In this document: piece after piece, positions 1-11,521 of the stretch
Position numbering within the stretch: the stretch's first letter is position 1
How the letters are laid out: every line of letters begins with the position of its first letter
Assembly: GCA_002104895.1 (NCBI GenBank)
Contig: MCFG01000002.1
Coordinates: 20,001 to 50,000, forward strand
Length of the DNA stretch: 30,000 nucleotides
Source: Anaeromyces robustus
Lineage: Eukaryota > Neocallimastigomycota > Neocallimastigomycetes > Neocallimastigales > Neocallimastigaceae
Direction of reading: 5' to 3'
The notes under the pieces: model-generated
What the model was told of the DNA's origin: nothing
Seen by the model: only the letters and a program-made list of their open reading frames with translations
Database searches by the model: none
Program-made: the position numbers and the translations under genes

Positions 1-80
1 TTTTTTTATTAATAAGTAAATTAATTTTTTTTTTTTTTTTTTATTTTATTTTTATATTTATTATAAAATTAAATAATTAC

Positions 81-169
81 GTTTATAGGAGTAATTTCTT
101 TATTTGGTGAATTAATTTCAAGATTCTTTTTAACTATGTATAATAATTATTTTTTAAAAAAAAATAAAT

Positions 170-262
<93 letters not shown>

Positions 263-3200
263 TTTGTTTAACATTTATTTATAATAATTATAATTACATA
301 TTGTATCGATTTCCCTAATAGATGTTCTTCTTGATTTCGGAATAGTATAAGATAACTCTTCGTCAAAGTCAACATTCCAGCTTTGTGATTTAGCTGAATA
401 TGGTGATATTAATTCATTCGATATTGATTTCTTTATATCACTTTCTTCTAAAGGAATTTCTTTACCCCAAACAAAATATTGTTTAAATTCATTTCCTCTG
501 AACCTATATATATATGTTAAAAAAAATCATTAAAAAAAAAATTAATATTATTTGAATTAAATAATTATTTATATTAATATATGTTTAATTTTTTTTTTTT
601 TTTTTTAATTTTATCTTAATTCTTACCATACTATCATTAAACCAGTTGGTGTTATTGATAATGTTTCAAAACTACATATATATAATAATTTTTTAAATAT
701 ATAAAATATATTTATATTTTATTATTTAACAATATTTTCTTTTATTTTTATTTTTATTTTATTAAATTTTTTGAAGACTTTTTTATTTATTTATTTATTT
801 TACCTTGCTAAATCATTTGTTGGAAATTTTGTAACTCTTACTAAATCTAGATTAGGAATAGAATAGAAATTCATATAAATTTCCAAATTTTCATTTAATG
901 ATATACATATGCAATATTTTAAACCTTTGTATTTTTATTCATAAAATTATTTTAAATATAATAAAATAAATATATATAATATACATATATATATACAAAT
1001 AATATAATAATATGATATATTATATGCAGTAAAAGAAAAAGTTAATTTTTATAATTATATATATATATATTATAAATTAGAAATAATATTTTTATTTTTA
1101 TTACCATCTATTTCAATGACACTTGAAAAAATAGGTTCATATTCTAATTTAATACTATCAAATAAATCAGAAAACTTATTTTTAAATACTTTAATATGAT
1201 TGGAGGTTACTACTACATATAATTTTTCTTTAATTTTTATATTCCATCTATCAGATTTAGTTGGTGAGGATTTAAAATCGTCACCATCAATAGATGCATT
1301 ATTCATTTCAAGAGGTGATATAGTATTCTCTACAATTTCATTAATACTCATAGCTGGTATAGACTTAATATACAATATTTTTGATGATACATTAAATTTT
1401 GAATCTTGTACTGGCTGTAATAAGTATTCTTTGTCTGTTTGGACAACTATATAATTCATACATTGACCTAATAATATATTTATATTAATATTATTTATAT
1501 AAAAAATTATATATATTATATATTTATTTTACTTATTTTATTTTATTGATGAAAATCATGATTATTTCTTTTTAATATTATACCTTTTTCATTTCCAATA
1601 ACAATAATTGGAAAATCAACATTAGATTCCAAAAGATCGACAGTTACAGGATTAGATATTAATGTTGCTAAAGAAAACAAAAAAAAATATTTATTATAAA
1701 ATTATTTTTTTTTAATGAATATTAAAAAAAAAAAAAAAAGTATTTTATGTATATTATTATAAATAATTATTAATATAATAAATTAATTAAATTTTAATAT
1801 TTACTTGCATCAATTATATATGGTTGATCGTCATGATACATTGAAAAAATATTTAATTTTTTAGTTTCGGTCATTAATGCAATTCTATATGATATTTTTA
1901 TATTTATTTATTTAGTTTTATAATAATAAAAAAAAAAAGTAAATATATAAAGAAACTGATAAAATTAAATATTTTACTAAGAATAAATACTATATTAATA
2001 TATTTACATTCCCATTTGTTTATAATAAGTAAAACTTTCTATTTTACTATCAAATACTTTAGTTCTTTGTAATTTTAACATTCCATCTTTACCTTTTTTT
2101 TTATTTAACATTAATTATATATAAAAAAATATTTTGCATTATAAATATTAATAATAAAGTTATAACTTACAGTTTTATACATATATATATACTTACCATT
2201 TTCTAGTGGTTCATTTTTTTCTACAACTGCTATTGTATCATATTTTCTATTTTTTATTAATGAATATATTTCAAATTTATTATCATATATTATTAATGTT
2301 TTATCATATGAAACTAAAAAGTCATGAATCTCTATATTCTCAGGTAATTGTAAACTTTCCAAAAATATAAAACCATAAGAAGTTTGTAACCAATATCTTA
2401 AATAATGATCTTTATGATATGTAACATAACCATTAAATAATATATTTTCTGAATATTCTTCATATTTTTCTTCAGATATAAATGCAGTAATAAAATCTTT
2501 TGTATATTGTGTTTGAATTGCTTTTATAATTTCTGATAGTTTTAATAAAGTTAATGAATTATATATAAATGTTTCTTCAGTTCTATCTTCTAAATTAAAG
2601 AATTGACAATTATTATCACCTAAAGTAACCAACAATGGTCTATTTTCATACGGAACAATATCAAAATCATTAACTTTTTCATCAATTTTGATAGAGTTGA
2701 CTGATAATGGAGATCCAAATTCAACATTCTGAAGACTTATAATAGTAATTTTATTTTCTGATACTTCTATTGGGCTTTTTTCACTACAAAATATTAATGT
2801 TTTATTTTTATCTATACTTATCCATTCAATTTTATTAACTAATAATAAATAAATAAATAATAAACAATGTATATACATATATATATTATAAATTTATAAT
2901 AATAATTTAGGTATTTAATATAATTTAAACTACTTTTATTATATATATAAGTATACATAAAATTATATATATATATATATTTTTTTTTAAAAAAAAAAAA
3001 AATTACTTGGTTTTATGAGTTCAAGAGATAAATTTTCTTTGGATTGATTAGTATTATTGGAATCATCATTTTTTGGTGTTGTTGGTGAAGATGAGTTTTC
3101 ATATTCTTTAATTTTTTTTTTAAGTAATGGTTTTGTTGCTTTACCAGTTTTCCAGAAAAATAATGAACCTTGGTCTGAACCTGTGATAAAATGAATACCA

Positions 3201-4093
3201 TCAGGGCACCATTTAATAGATGTAAGAATTTCTTCTTGTTGATATCTTTCAATAACTTTTTGTTTTTTTATATGATATTGAATAATTAAACCATATTCAA
3301 ATCCAATTAATATTCTATTTTTACAAGGATTTACAGATAAACACTGAACAAGTGAAGGAATGGATTCACCTGATTTTGTTTTACATATAATATTAGTATT
3401 GGATAAAATACCATTAACTACATCATAAATATAAATACATCCATTATCTGAACCTAAAAATAACCAATTTGAATCAGGATAGAAATCTACACTTGAAACA
3501 TTTATACTTAATTTAACTTGTAAATGAACATTTCTTTCATTAACATTCCAAATAATTAATTCTTCATTATCAAATATACTAATTAAATATTCCCCACCAG
3601 TTTTAAATTTTAAAAAATTAATTTTTGTTTTATCATGAGCTAAATATAAATATGTTTCTCTAATTTCTTCGGGATTATTTTTATTTCTTGGAAAACGAAT
3701 TAAATTAATACCCTGAAAAAAAAAAAAAAAAAAAAAGTAATAAATAAAATAATATATATAAAATTAATAAAATTTAATAATAATACATAGACATTGGTTT
3801 ATATATTAAACCCACAATATTAAATATTTATTTATACAATGATACTTTTACAAATATTTATTTATACAATTATACTTTTACAAATATATATTTATTAAAA
3901 ACTATGAAATAATATATATATAAATATATTATAGTAATACTTTATTAGTTCCGATGGCTAATAAATTTTGAGATCTATCAGCAGCAATTATACCATTAGC
4001 ATTAGATAGTCCATACCTCCAATGTTCCGATAATTCAGCTTTTATAATATTTTTCTTACTAAGACGTTTTGTAAATACTTTTAACAATGACAT
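81..4093 (-). CDS. Lgl/Sro7/tomosyn-family WD40 protein (3' part off the window)
   Basis: Probable regulator of polarised exocytosis that binds plasma-membrane SNAREs (family knowledge). I assemble 11 exons with continuous frame: 3941-4093, 3007-3712, 2197-2838, 2008-2092, 1805-1884, 1584-1667, 1105-1467, 804-924, 627-671, 298-503 and 81-133. This gives 846 codons; the donor at 75-80 leads off the left edge. The start is the ATG at 4093-4091 (MSLLKVFTKR). Blades fit the Lgl/Sro7 N-terminus in order: LLAIGTNKGINLIRF, ELIIWNV, NWLFLGSDNGCIYIYDV, NRILIGFEYGLIIQYHI and GIHFITGSDQGSLFFW, roughly residues 45-255. A Ser/Asn/Lys-rich linker follows, then a second weakly WD-like half and the late motif ITPTGLMIVW. 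The C-terminus is missing, so I cannot tell tomosyn (SNARE tail) from Lgl/Sro7. It is divergent from MED22. Low-complexity runs sit in introns, such as (AAT)n at 171-262. Confidence 0.78.
171..262. repeat. (AAT)n microsatellite inside an intron
   Basis: About 30 uninterrupted AAT triplets lie within the last complete intron (134-297) of the WD40 gene. On that gene's transcribed strand they read as ATT. The apparent poly-Asn ORF on the plus strand here is not coding. Confidence 0.95.
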
Positions 4094-4686
4094 TGAATTA
4101 TTTTATTTATTTATTTATTTATTTATTATATATTTATTTATTTATTTATTTATTTATCTTATGTATAGTAATTTTTAAATATAAAAAACTTCGGTATTTA
4201 ATATTGATATAATTATTTTATCTTTCACCAAATACTTTTTTTATTTCTTTATTATTTCATTTATTTCATTATATTTATATTTATATTTATTAATTATAAA
4301 TTTATATACCAATTATAATTATATATAAAGTTCTAAAAGATGAAAATTAGAAAGTAAAAAAAAAAAAAGGTATATGGTAAATAATATTAAAGAAAAATAA
4401 AAGAAAACAAAAACTTTAAAATTATTTATATATTAAATAATATTTTTAATTTATTATTTATATGTTGAAGAAATTTTTTATTATTATTAACTAGATTCAA
4501 ACTTTATTTAATATTAAAAATATTTAAAATGAATTGTGGCTTGATTTTTATATTATGTTAGCTTTTATTCTTTAACATACTTACACATGAAATTTTTTTT
4601 ATTATATTAAATATTTAAGTATTATTTAGAAAAAATTGGTTGAAATTTTATAATTTTAAAATTATCATTTAGAGTTTTAGTTAATA
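4094..4686. promoter_or_regulatory. shared divergent upstream region of the WD40 gene and MED22
   Basis: This 593-bp region separates two start codons facing away from each other, so it must hold both promoters and 5' UTRs. It begins with a (TTTA)n run (4100-4157) immediately upstream of the WD40 start. The rest is A/T homopolymer blocks with a slightly more complex patch near 4480-4600. I see no recognisable TATA or factor-binding consensus that stands out from the AT background. Confidence 0.5.
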
Positions 4687-5549
4687 ATGTCTTTTCTACC
4701 TGTAGCGTCATCAAAAGAAAAAAAAAATAAATTTGTTCAAAATGAAGAAGAATATAATAAAAGGTAATATACATGTTTATATATTAAAAATTCTTCTTTT
4801 TTTTTTTTTTTTTTGTATTAATGTATAATTCATTGTATTATTATTATCATTATATTATTATATTATTAAAGATTAGATAGTGAAATAGATCAATTGATAG
4901 ACAGTTTTCATCATATAATAAAAGCTTCAATGGTATATAATAATATTTTATGAAAATTCTTTAAATATCTATATTTTATAAGTAAAAATAGTTATTATAT
5001 GATTGTATATGAATTTTTAATTATTAAATAAAATACTTTAAGATAGGTGAACATGACAAGTATAAAATTTTCCAAGAAGAATATTTAATAAATTGCATGT
5101 CTTCAAATATTGTAATTTTTTAATTCATTTTAAAATAAAGATAACTTTATACTCATTAAGAAATATATAATTTATTAATACAAAAAATAATGATTTAATA
5201 TCTTTTAATATATATTTTATAATAGATAAGATCTGCCCAATCATTACTATCTCTAGTATCAGAACTAAAACAATCAATATTACTTTATGATTATAAATCG
5301 TTAAATTCAGGAATATTAAGTAGAATAGAAACAATTGAACAAGAAAAATTAACAATAAGTAATATATTAATGTCACTTTGTAGTGATATTAGAAATACAT
5401 TAAAAGAATTAGAAGATGTTCAGTATTCTTCAATATCGTTTGATATGAATGAAAAAAATGAAGAAAAAAATGAGGAAAAAATTGAGGAAAAAAGTTCAAG
5501 AAAAACTGTAGAAACAAGTGATATAAAAAATGAAGAAAAAACCAAATAA
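4687..5549 (+). CDS. MED22: Mediator complex subunit 22 (Surfeit-5 family)
   Basis: Subunit of the Mediator head module, which links transcription factors to RNA polymerase II in the nucleus (family knowledge). There are four exons: 4687-4763, 4872-4932, 5043-5111 and 5226-5549, giving 176 residues. The aligned order matches MED22: EEYNKRLDSEIDQLIDSF, then IGEHDKYKIFQEEYLI, then RSAQSLLSLVSELKQSILLYDY, and LCSDIRNTLKELEDVQ near residue 145. The length suits the family (human about 200 for the longer form). A Glu/Lys-rich tail with repeated NEEK units follows the conserved part. The exon 3 start uses an AAG acceptor (5041-5042); the nearby TAG at 5045-5046 would put the reading out of frame. 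It lies head-to-head with the WD40 gene and tail-to-tail with the PEX26-like gene. Confidence 0.85.
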
Positions 5550-6195
5550 TAATATAAAAATAATAAAGAAAAAAAAATAATTATTTATTATCAATACAAT
5601 TATCTATTACTTTTTACATTATATATAAACATATAAAGAATTTTAATTATTCAAACATGTGTGATATTATATTTTCTTTTAAATGGCAATTTAAATTAAT
5701 AGATAAAATTCTTTAAATAACAATGATTAAATTATCAATTAAAAATTAATAAATGTATATAACTCATTAATATTAATACTTAATTATTATTATTATTATT
5801 TTTTTATTATATTTTTATTTTTATTTTTATTTTTACTTTTACTTTATCATTATTATTATACTTTCTTTTTATTTTATTTTTTCTTGACTTTTTTTTTTTT
5901 TTTTTTTTATTTTTGTTATGAATTAAATATTGTTTATATTTATTAAATTTTATTAATATATAAATTAAAAGCAATTATTATATTTATTTTTTTATTATAT
6001 TATTTATTTTCTTTTTTTTTTTTTTTTTTTTTATATATATATATAATATAAATAGATATTTTATATTATATATTTGATAATAATTTATTACTAAAGATCT
6101 AAAATTAAGTGGTATCCATAATTATTATTATTTGTATTGATTTTAATATGACTATTATTAATATATGTGAATTGATTAAATAAAGCCATAAATAA
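5550..6195. other. convergent intergenic region (two 3' ends)
   Basis: This region lies between the stops of MED22 and the PEX26-like gene. It is mostly T-rich homopolymer and (TTTTA)/(ATT) runs and must hold both polyadenylation regions. The stretch 6090-6190 is visibly less repetitive and carries a 33-codon open frame on the minus strand, in frame with the upstream PEX26-like stop (see findings). I see no other gene here. Confidence 0.6.
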
Positions 6196-7533
6196 TTAAT
6201 TAATATTTATTATTATCATGATTGTTTCATACAATTTTTTTAATATTTTTTCAATAATAGTTCCTCTAATTAATTCTGGATGCTTTTTAAATACAATTAA
6301 TAATACAATTATTAATAATAAAGGAGCTTTATCAATTAAAAATTTTGATAATATTTTCCAGAAAGGGTCATAGCTTCCATCTATAACAGCATTACCAATA
6401 TCATATTTATTTTGACGCTTATTATTTATTTTTTTCTGTTTGGATTTTTTTACAATATCTTTTGTGTTATTAATATCTCTTGAAGTGTTATTAGGTATTG
6501 ATGTTGATGATGTTGCTGGGTCTGAAGTATTAGTGAATTTTGAAAACAAATTTTTGTTATTAGATACTTTTCGTTCCGTTTTAGGGTCTTTAGCCATTTG
6601 CTTTGCTTTTTCTTTTTGAGATTCTATTTTAACAACTTTATCACAAATTAACTATATATGAATTACAAGAAAAAATATAATTAAATGAAACAAAAATAAA
6701 TAAGAATATATATTATATATATTATATATATAAGATTAAAATTATTATATATCGAATATAACATTTGTTTTATACAAAATATAAAAAAAAAAAAAAAAAT
6801 ACTTTTTTTCTATCCATAGTCAAATGATCATCTCCTTCAAGAAAATCAATAGAATTATTATATTCTTCTAAAGGTACTAATGTATGTAATATATATATTT
6901 CTATTATCATTTCATAAAATTTAAATTCAGGTTGTTTCTTTTCTCTAAGTTTTTCTTTTTCTTCTTTTGGCATTTCTCTTAACCATTTTCTAATATTATT
7001 TTTAGAATTTTCTAAATTATTTTTTTTTACTTCTATTAAAGAACTATTAAATTTTATAATAATTATTTTTAATAAAATTTTAAAAATTAGAAAAAAAAAA
7101 AAATTCATTATCCAAATATATATAATATTATTAATATTTAATAAATAATTTACCATGTAGTAAGAATTTTTGAAGGAATCTCATTAACATTTTGATAAAA
7201 TTTATTAAGAACATTCCAACAATCAATTTCAGGTTTGATTTGTTCAATAATTTTTAAATATATTTGAAGTAAATCTGAAGGTATAATAGTACGTTTTATT
7301 TGATTTTCTTCATTTTTTTCTTCTTTTTTTTTAAGAAAATTTGTATTATACTCATCTTCATAGTCAGAATCGTCATCTTTTATTAAATTGAATATATTTA
7401 TTGGATTATCAATTTCATAATTTTTTACACATTCTTCACATAATTCAAATGCTGATTGAAATTTTTTCGTTATATAAAATTTTGATATATTTTTAAGATT
7501 ATCTTTATACTGTTCTTCATTTATTTTTGTCAT
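6196..7533 (-). CDS. PEX26-like tail-anchored peroxin
   Basis: In other eukaryotes PEX26 anchors the PEX1-PEX6 ATPase to the peroxisome so that the import receptor PEX5 is recycled (family knowledge). Three exons (7154-7533, 6803-7043, 6196-6651) give 358 residues; human PEX26 is 305. The start is the ATG at 7533-7531 (MTKINEEQYK). Recalled family landmarks appear in order: FQSAFELCEECVKNYE (about 29-44); NEIPSKILTTC joined across intron 1 to SLIEVKK; WLREMPKEEKEKL; EIYILHTLVPLEEYN; then a Lys/Ser/Asn-rich linker; and DPFWKILSKFLIDKAPLLLI with a single hydrophobic span at about 313-328. A short basic luminal tail ends the protein. An acidic insert (DDDSDYEDEYN) and the Lys-rich linker explain the extra length. 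The match is distant and made by eye; another tail-anchored TPR-like protein is the alternative. Confidence 0.72.
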
Positions 7534-8477
7534 TTTAAATTTCAATTGTTATAATATTGTATAATAATTATTGGCGTTTTTATAATTTTTATCAAAATTA
7601 TATATAAATTATTATATTATTATTTTAATAAATAAATAAATAAAACTAGAGTAAATTTTTAATTTTTATTTCAACAACAAAATTACTATATAATTCATAT
7701 TTTTAGTATATATTATAAGTTTATATATATATATATACAAAAGATTATAAATAAAACAGTCAGTTTTTTAATATATAAAATTTTATAAAAAAATTTTTTT
7801 TGAAAATTTTTAGTGATTGGGATTGGTTAATTTTTTTTATTTTGTTATAAATAGCTGTTTGATAATCTATCTATACTTTGATTATATAATAAAAAAGCAT
7901 CATAAATATGTTTTTTTTTTATTTATTATGCTTAAAATATTTTCACTCTTTTTTTTTTTAATATTATTTATTTAAAATGTATCTAATTTTTCTTATTATA
8001 CCCTTTTTCCTTTTTCTTTTTATTATTATAATGAAAAAGTAAAGTAAAAAAGTAAAAAATGATTATATATATTCAGTTTCTATGTAACACAAAAATATAA
8101 AAATAAATATATTTAAAAAATATGGCTGTAATAACATACATATGTTGTGATTTTAAATATTTAACGTTTTTAAGATATGAAAAATGATTAGAAATATGGC
8201 GCAAATTCTTATTGTGAGATTTTTATATAAAAAAAATATTTTTATTAGTTTTAATAAAATATATTATTATTGAAATATTTTGTAATACTTTAATATTAAT
8301 TTATTATAAATAATATTAATAATTATTAATAATTAAAATATTAAAAAATTAAAAAAAAATTAATTATTTATAATAATATTAATAATTATTAATAATTAAA
8401 ATTATTAAAGAAAAAAGTAATAATTTTTTTTTATTCTTCATATTTTAACTTTATTATAATACAAGTTAGTCATTACA
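7534..8477. promoter_or_regulatory. divergent upstream region of the PEX26-like gene and PSMD5
   Basis: This 944-bp region lies between two start codons facing away from each other. It contains T-rich runs, a more complex patch at about 8110-8225, and a short direct repeat of a TAATATTAATAATTATTAAT unit at 8311-8343 and 8373-8406. The repeat lies about 70-165 bp upstream of the PSMD5 ATG. No open frame of note. Confidence 0.5.
8311..8406. repeat. short direct repeat upstream of PSMD5
   Basis: Two copies of a roughly 33-nt AT-only unit (TAATATTAATAATTATTAAT followed by AATTAAAAT) start at 8311 and 8373, separated by A-rich sequence. It looks like a local duplication; a regulatory role cannot be read from it. 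Confidence 0.7.
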
Positions 8478-10602
8478 ATGGCTGATTTATCAAATCAAGT
8501 CGAGCAAATCAAAGCAACATTACAAAAAATAGAAACTAATGTATCAGAAACTACATATGATGAAATTATATCTGCATTAAATCAAATTTATTTAATTGTT
8601 ATTTGTAAATTATTATTATTTTTTTTTTCATTCTTTTTTAATATATTAATGTAATAGTTATAATTCTAAATTTTCTAAGCTAATTTTGGTTCAATTTTTT
8701 TTTTAAATATTTAATAATAGCTAAAAAAGAAAATGAGATAAAAAATATCTTTTCTTCTCTTTCATTTAATACAATAATTTTATTTTTACAATACGAAGAA
8801 ATCGAAGAAAAAATTATAAAAATTCTTGAAGCTTATATTCAATTTGTTTCAATTGAAGTCATTGTCGATCAATATGAGGTATACTATTATAATTGTTATT
8901 GTATTTTATATATTCATAAATTTTTATATTATATTTTTAAAAAAACCATACTAAATTTAATATTTAAAAGGAATTTATTAATATTGGTTTAACAAGTGAT
9001 AAAGAAAATATAGTTAAATTAACTCTACAAGAATTATTAAATGGTATTGAAAAAAATAATCAATTAAGTGGAATAATTGTATGTATTTTTTTTCTTATTA
9101 AGCACATTATTTAATTATATTAAACAAAAATTTGGATTAAAATATTTATATTATATTAAAAGACTAAAAAATTTTTAGATAAAATTATCAATTGCTTTTC
9201 TCTACATGTACAATCCATTTCAAAATTAGTTTCAAAATTAATGGCAGAAGTAAATAATAATTATAATAATAAATATATCATATTTTTATTTATAAAAAAT
9301 AATATTTATTGAATATTTAATATATATTTATAATAGATATTATCAAAAAATGAAGAATGCTTAGATTTATTTTTAGAAAAAGATTCTTTACGTTTGTTAA
9401 CTTCCCAATGTGAAAGGTTTATTAATTATTAAAATTTTTATAATTCAATAATATATAAAAGTTATATTATTATTAATAAATAAAATAAAATTATTTAATT
9501 TTCGTTTTTAGAAATGAAGCAGTTAAATTTACAATTTTTGATTTAATTGTCACAATAAGTTCCATTAATGAATCGAATTTTAAAAAATGCAAAGAAGCTG
9601 GATTATTTGATGCAATATTAAATGAAATTAATTCTAAAGATATATTAGTCAAATTAAATACAATGGAGCTCTTTGTTAAAGTAATATATAATTTTTCTAT
9701 AAATATAAATGTTATTTAAATAATATCCCAGGAATTTTATGAGTTGTCATTATTAATTATTAATTATTAATTATTATTTATATTTTAAATATAAATAGTT
9801 GTTGCCTAATAAAAATTTATACAATTTCTTCGAAAAATCTGAAATAATGACTAAATTTATTGAAGAATTAAGAAAAGATCCAGAAGATGAAGATAATAAT
9901 ATTGAAGATAAGTTATTTTTACATAGTATAATAAAGTTTTTCGCTAGTCTTGCTGATATAAATGTATATAATATAATATAATATAATATAATATAATATA
10001 ATATAATATAATATTGTTAATATAAATAAAGAACTTTTTTTTTAAAAAAACAAAAAAAAAATTAATAATTTATTTATATTTTAATTTATCATAAATAATA
10101 AAAGATGAATGCATTTACAGATATTCAAAATAAATATGATATTTTATCTTTATTAGAAATGCAATTTAATAAGAATGATAACTCTACTAAGGTAATTAAT
10201 ATAATAAATGTTAATAATTAATTATAAATGAATAAAAAAATTACATTTTTTATGATTAATAAATTTATTCATTTTTTAATATTAAATTAATAAATTAATA
10301 AATTAATAAATAGGAAATCATTATTATAACAGTTGGAAGTATAGGTTCAAGTTATGAAGGATTAATTTTACTTTATAATCAAAAAAAGCTTCTTTTTACA
10401 ATATTAGATTATTATCCTTCATTATCCGGAAACTTAAAAACTGTATTTTTGCAAAATATTTCATGTATATTAACAATATGGTAATTTTTTTTTTTTTTTT
10501 TTTTAATTATTAACATATTATATTACATTAAAGTTTAAATATTTTATATTATATTTATCATCGGATTAATTTTTATAATATTTATGATATAAAATTAAAT
10601 TG

Positions 10603-10633
<31 letters not shown>

Positions 10634-10789
10634 TTCTCAAAATAATAATATCAATATTATTAATATATATTATATTATATAGTAAATTAACTGATGAAGT
10701 AGAAAACATAACACAATCAATCTATAATGAAATAAAAGGTAAATTAATAATAATTTATATAATATTTAATAATAAAAATAATAATAATC

Positions 10790-10831
<42 letters not shown>

Positions 10832-10841
10832 TTACTATTAA

Positions 10842-10874
<33 letters not shown>

Positions 10875-10885
10875 GATTATTATTA

Positions 10886-10950
<65 letters not shown>

Positions 10951-11190
10951 GACTTAAAATTTGATTTTATTACATTTTATTAATACTGATTTTAAACTAA
11001 TAACAATCATAATAGGAAAACCAAATAATTTAAAAGAATTAATTCAAATTGCAAATCAAGTATTTGAAGAATCAAGAATAGCAGCATACGCAGTAATTAA
11101 AGGAGTAGCCGTCCATAATTGGGGATTGAAAGTAAATTATTTAAAAATAAAATTCTATAAGTATTTATAATAATATTATTATTATTTTAC

Positions 11191-11243
<53 letters not shown>

Positions 11244-11521
11244 AATATACATATTTATGAATCTAATTAATATAAAATAATAATAATTCATAGGAATTAG
11301 ATAATTCTACAGAATTTATCAAATTTATTTTAGATAGAAGTCAAGAACCCAATAGATTAGGTCAAGATTGGAAATACTCTATTATTGAAACTATGGTAAA
11401 TCATCCATCATCTTCCAAAATTCTTCGTCCTGATACTTTAGTAAAATTCAAAGTATATATAAAACAAGGACCATATTATAAATATATTGAACCAAAAGTT
11501 GTTGTTGAAGGTTCAAGTTAA
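8478..11521 (+). CDS. PSMD5: 26S proteasome assembly chaperone PSMD5 (S5b / Hsm3 family)
   Basis: HEAT/ARM-repeat chaperone that helps assemble the proteasome base by binding the Rpt ATPases and is absent from the finished particle (family knowledge). Twelve exons keep frame: 8478-8604, 8721-8878, 8971-9078, 9163-9249, 9337-9416, 9512-9680, 9799-9963, 10105-10191, 10314-10480, 10683-10738, 11016-11131 and 11294-11521. They give 515 residues; human PSMD5 is 504. Recognisable blocks are VKFTIFDLIVTISSI (about 190-205), a GLF block followed by LVKLNTMELFVK, FLHSIIKFFASLADIN (about 283-298), TVGSIGSSYEGLILLYNQKK (about 332-352), RIAAYAVIKGVAVHNWGLK (about 422-440) and the C-terminal GPYYKYIEPKVVVEGSS. 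This last block closely parallels the human C-terminus. A partial decayed copy of exons 7-9 lies at 17125-17353. Confidence 0.9.
9965..10013. repeat. (TATAA)n microsatellite in PSMD5 intron 7
   Basis: About ten copies of the pentamer TATAA directly follow the exon 7 donor. A related (TACAA)n run occupies the same place in the decayed PSMD5 copy at about 17190-17210. Confidence 0.9.
10776..10950. repeat. adjacent (AAT)n and (ATT)n tracts in PSMD5 intron 10
   Basis: (AAT)n at about 10776-10830 is followed, after a short GTTACT spacer, by (ATT)n at about 10839-10950. The two tracts are complementary, so the intron RNA could fold into a long A-U hairpin. Both lie inside the intron 10739-11015; the low-complexity Asn/Ile/Tyr frame across them is not coding. 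Confidence 0.93.
11191..11241. repeat. (TTTA)n microsatellite in PSMD5 intron 11
   Basis: About a dozen TTTA tetramers lie within the last intron (11132-11293). Confidence 0.92.

Noticed and set aside
136-318. Plus-strand poly-Asn open frame
   Set aside because: It is the (AAT)n tract of a minus-strand intron plus flanking exon antisense; no conserved content.
1200-1454. Plus-strand 84-residue frame
   Set aside because: Antisense shadow of the 1105-1467 exon of the WD40 gene, which has continuous splicing on both sides.
2839-2878. Possible start codon and signal-peptide-like MYIHCLLFIYLLLV ahead of the 2197-2838 exon
   Set aside because: This is intron sequence. The acceptor at 2839-2840 joins in frame to the upstream exon, so the hydrophobic leader is an artefact of reading through the intron.
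5125-5376. Minus-strand hydrophobic 83-residue frame
   Set aside because: Antisense of MED22 exon 4 and intron 3; composition follows the AT background.
8122-8190. Small open frame beginning MAVITYICCDF upstream of PSMD5
   Set aside because: Only about 17 codons, no conservation evidence and no splice partner seen.
10600-10983. Low-complexity 127-residue frame rich in Phe, Asn, Ile and Tyr
   Set aside because: Spans a poly(T) tract, PSMD5 exon 10 and the intronic AAT/ATT repeats; the splice signals explain the region better.
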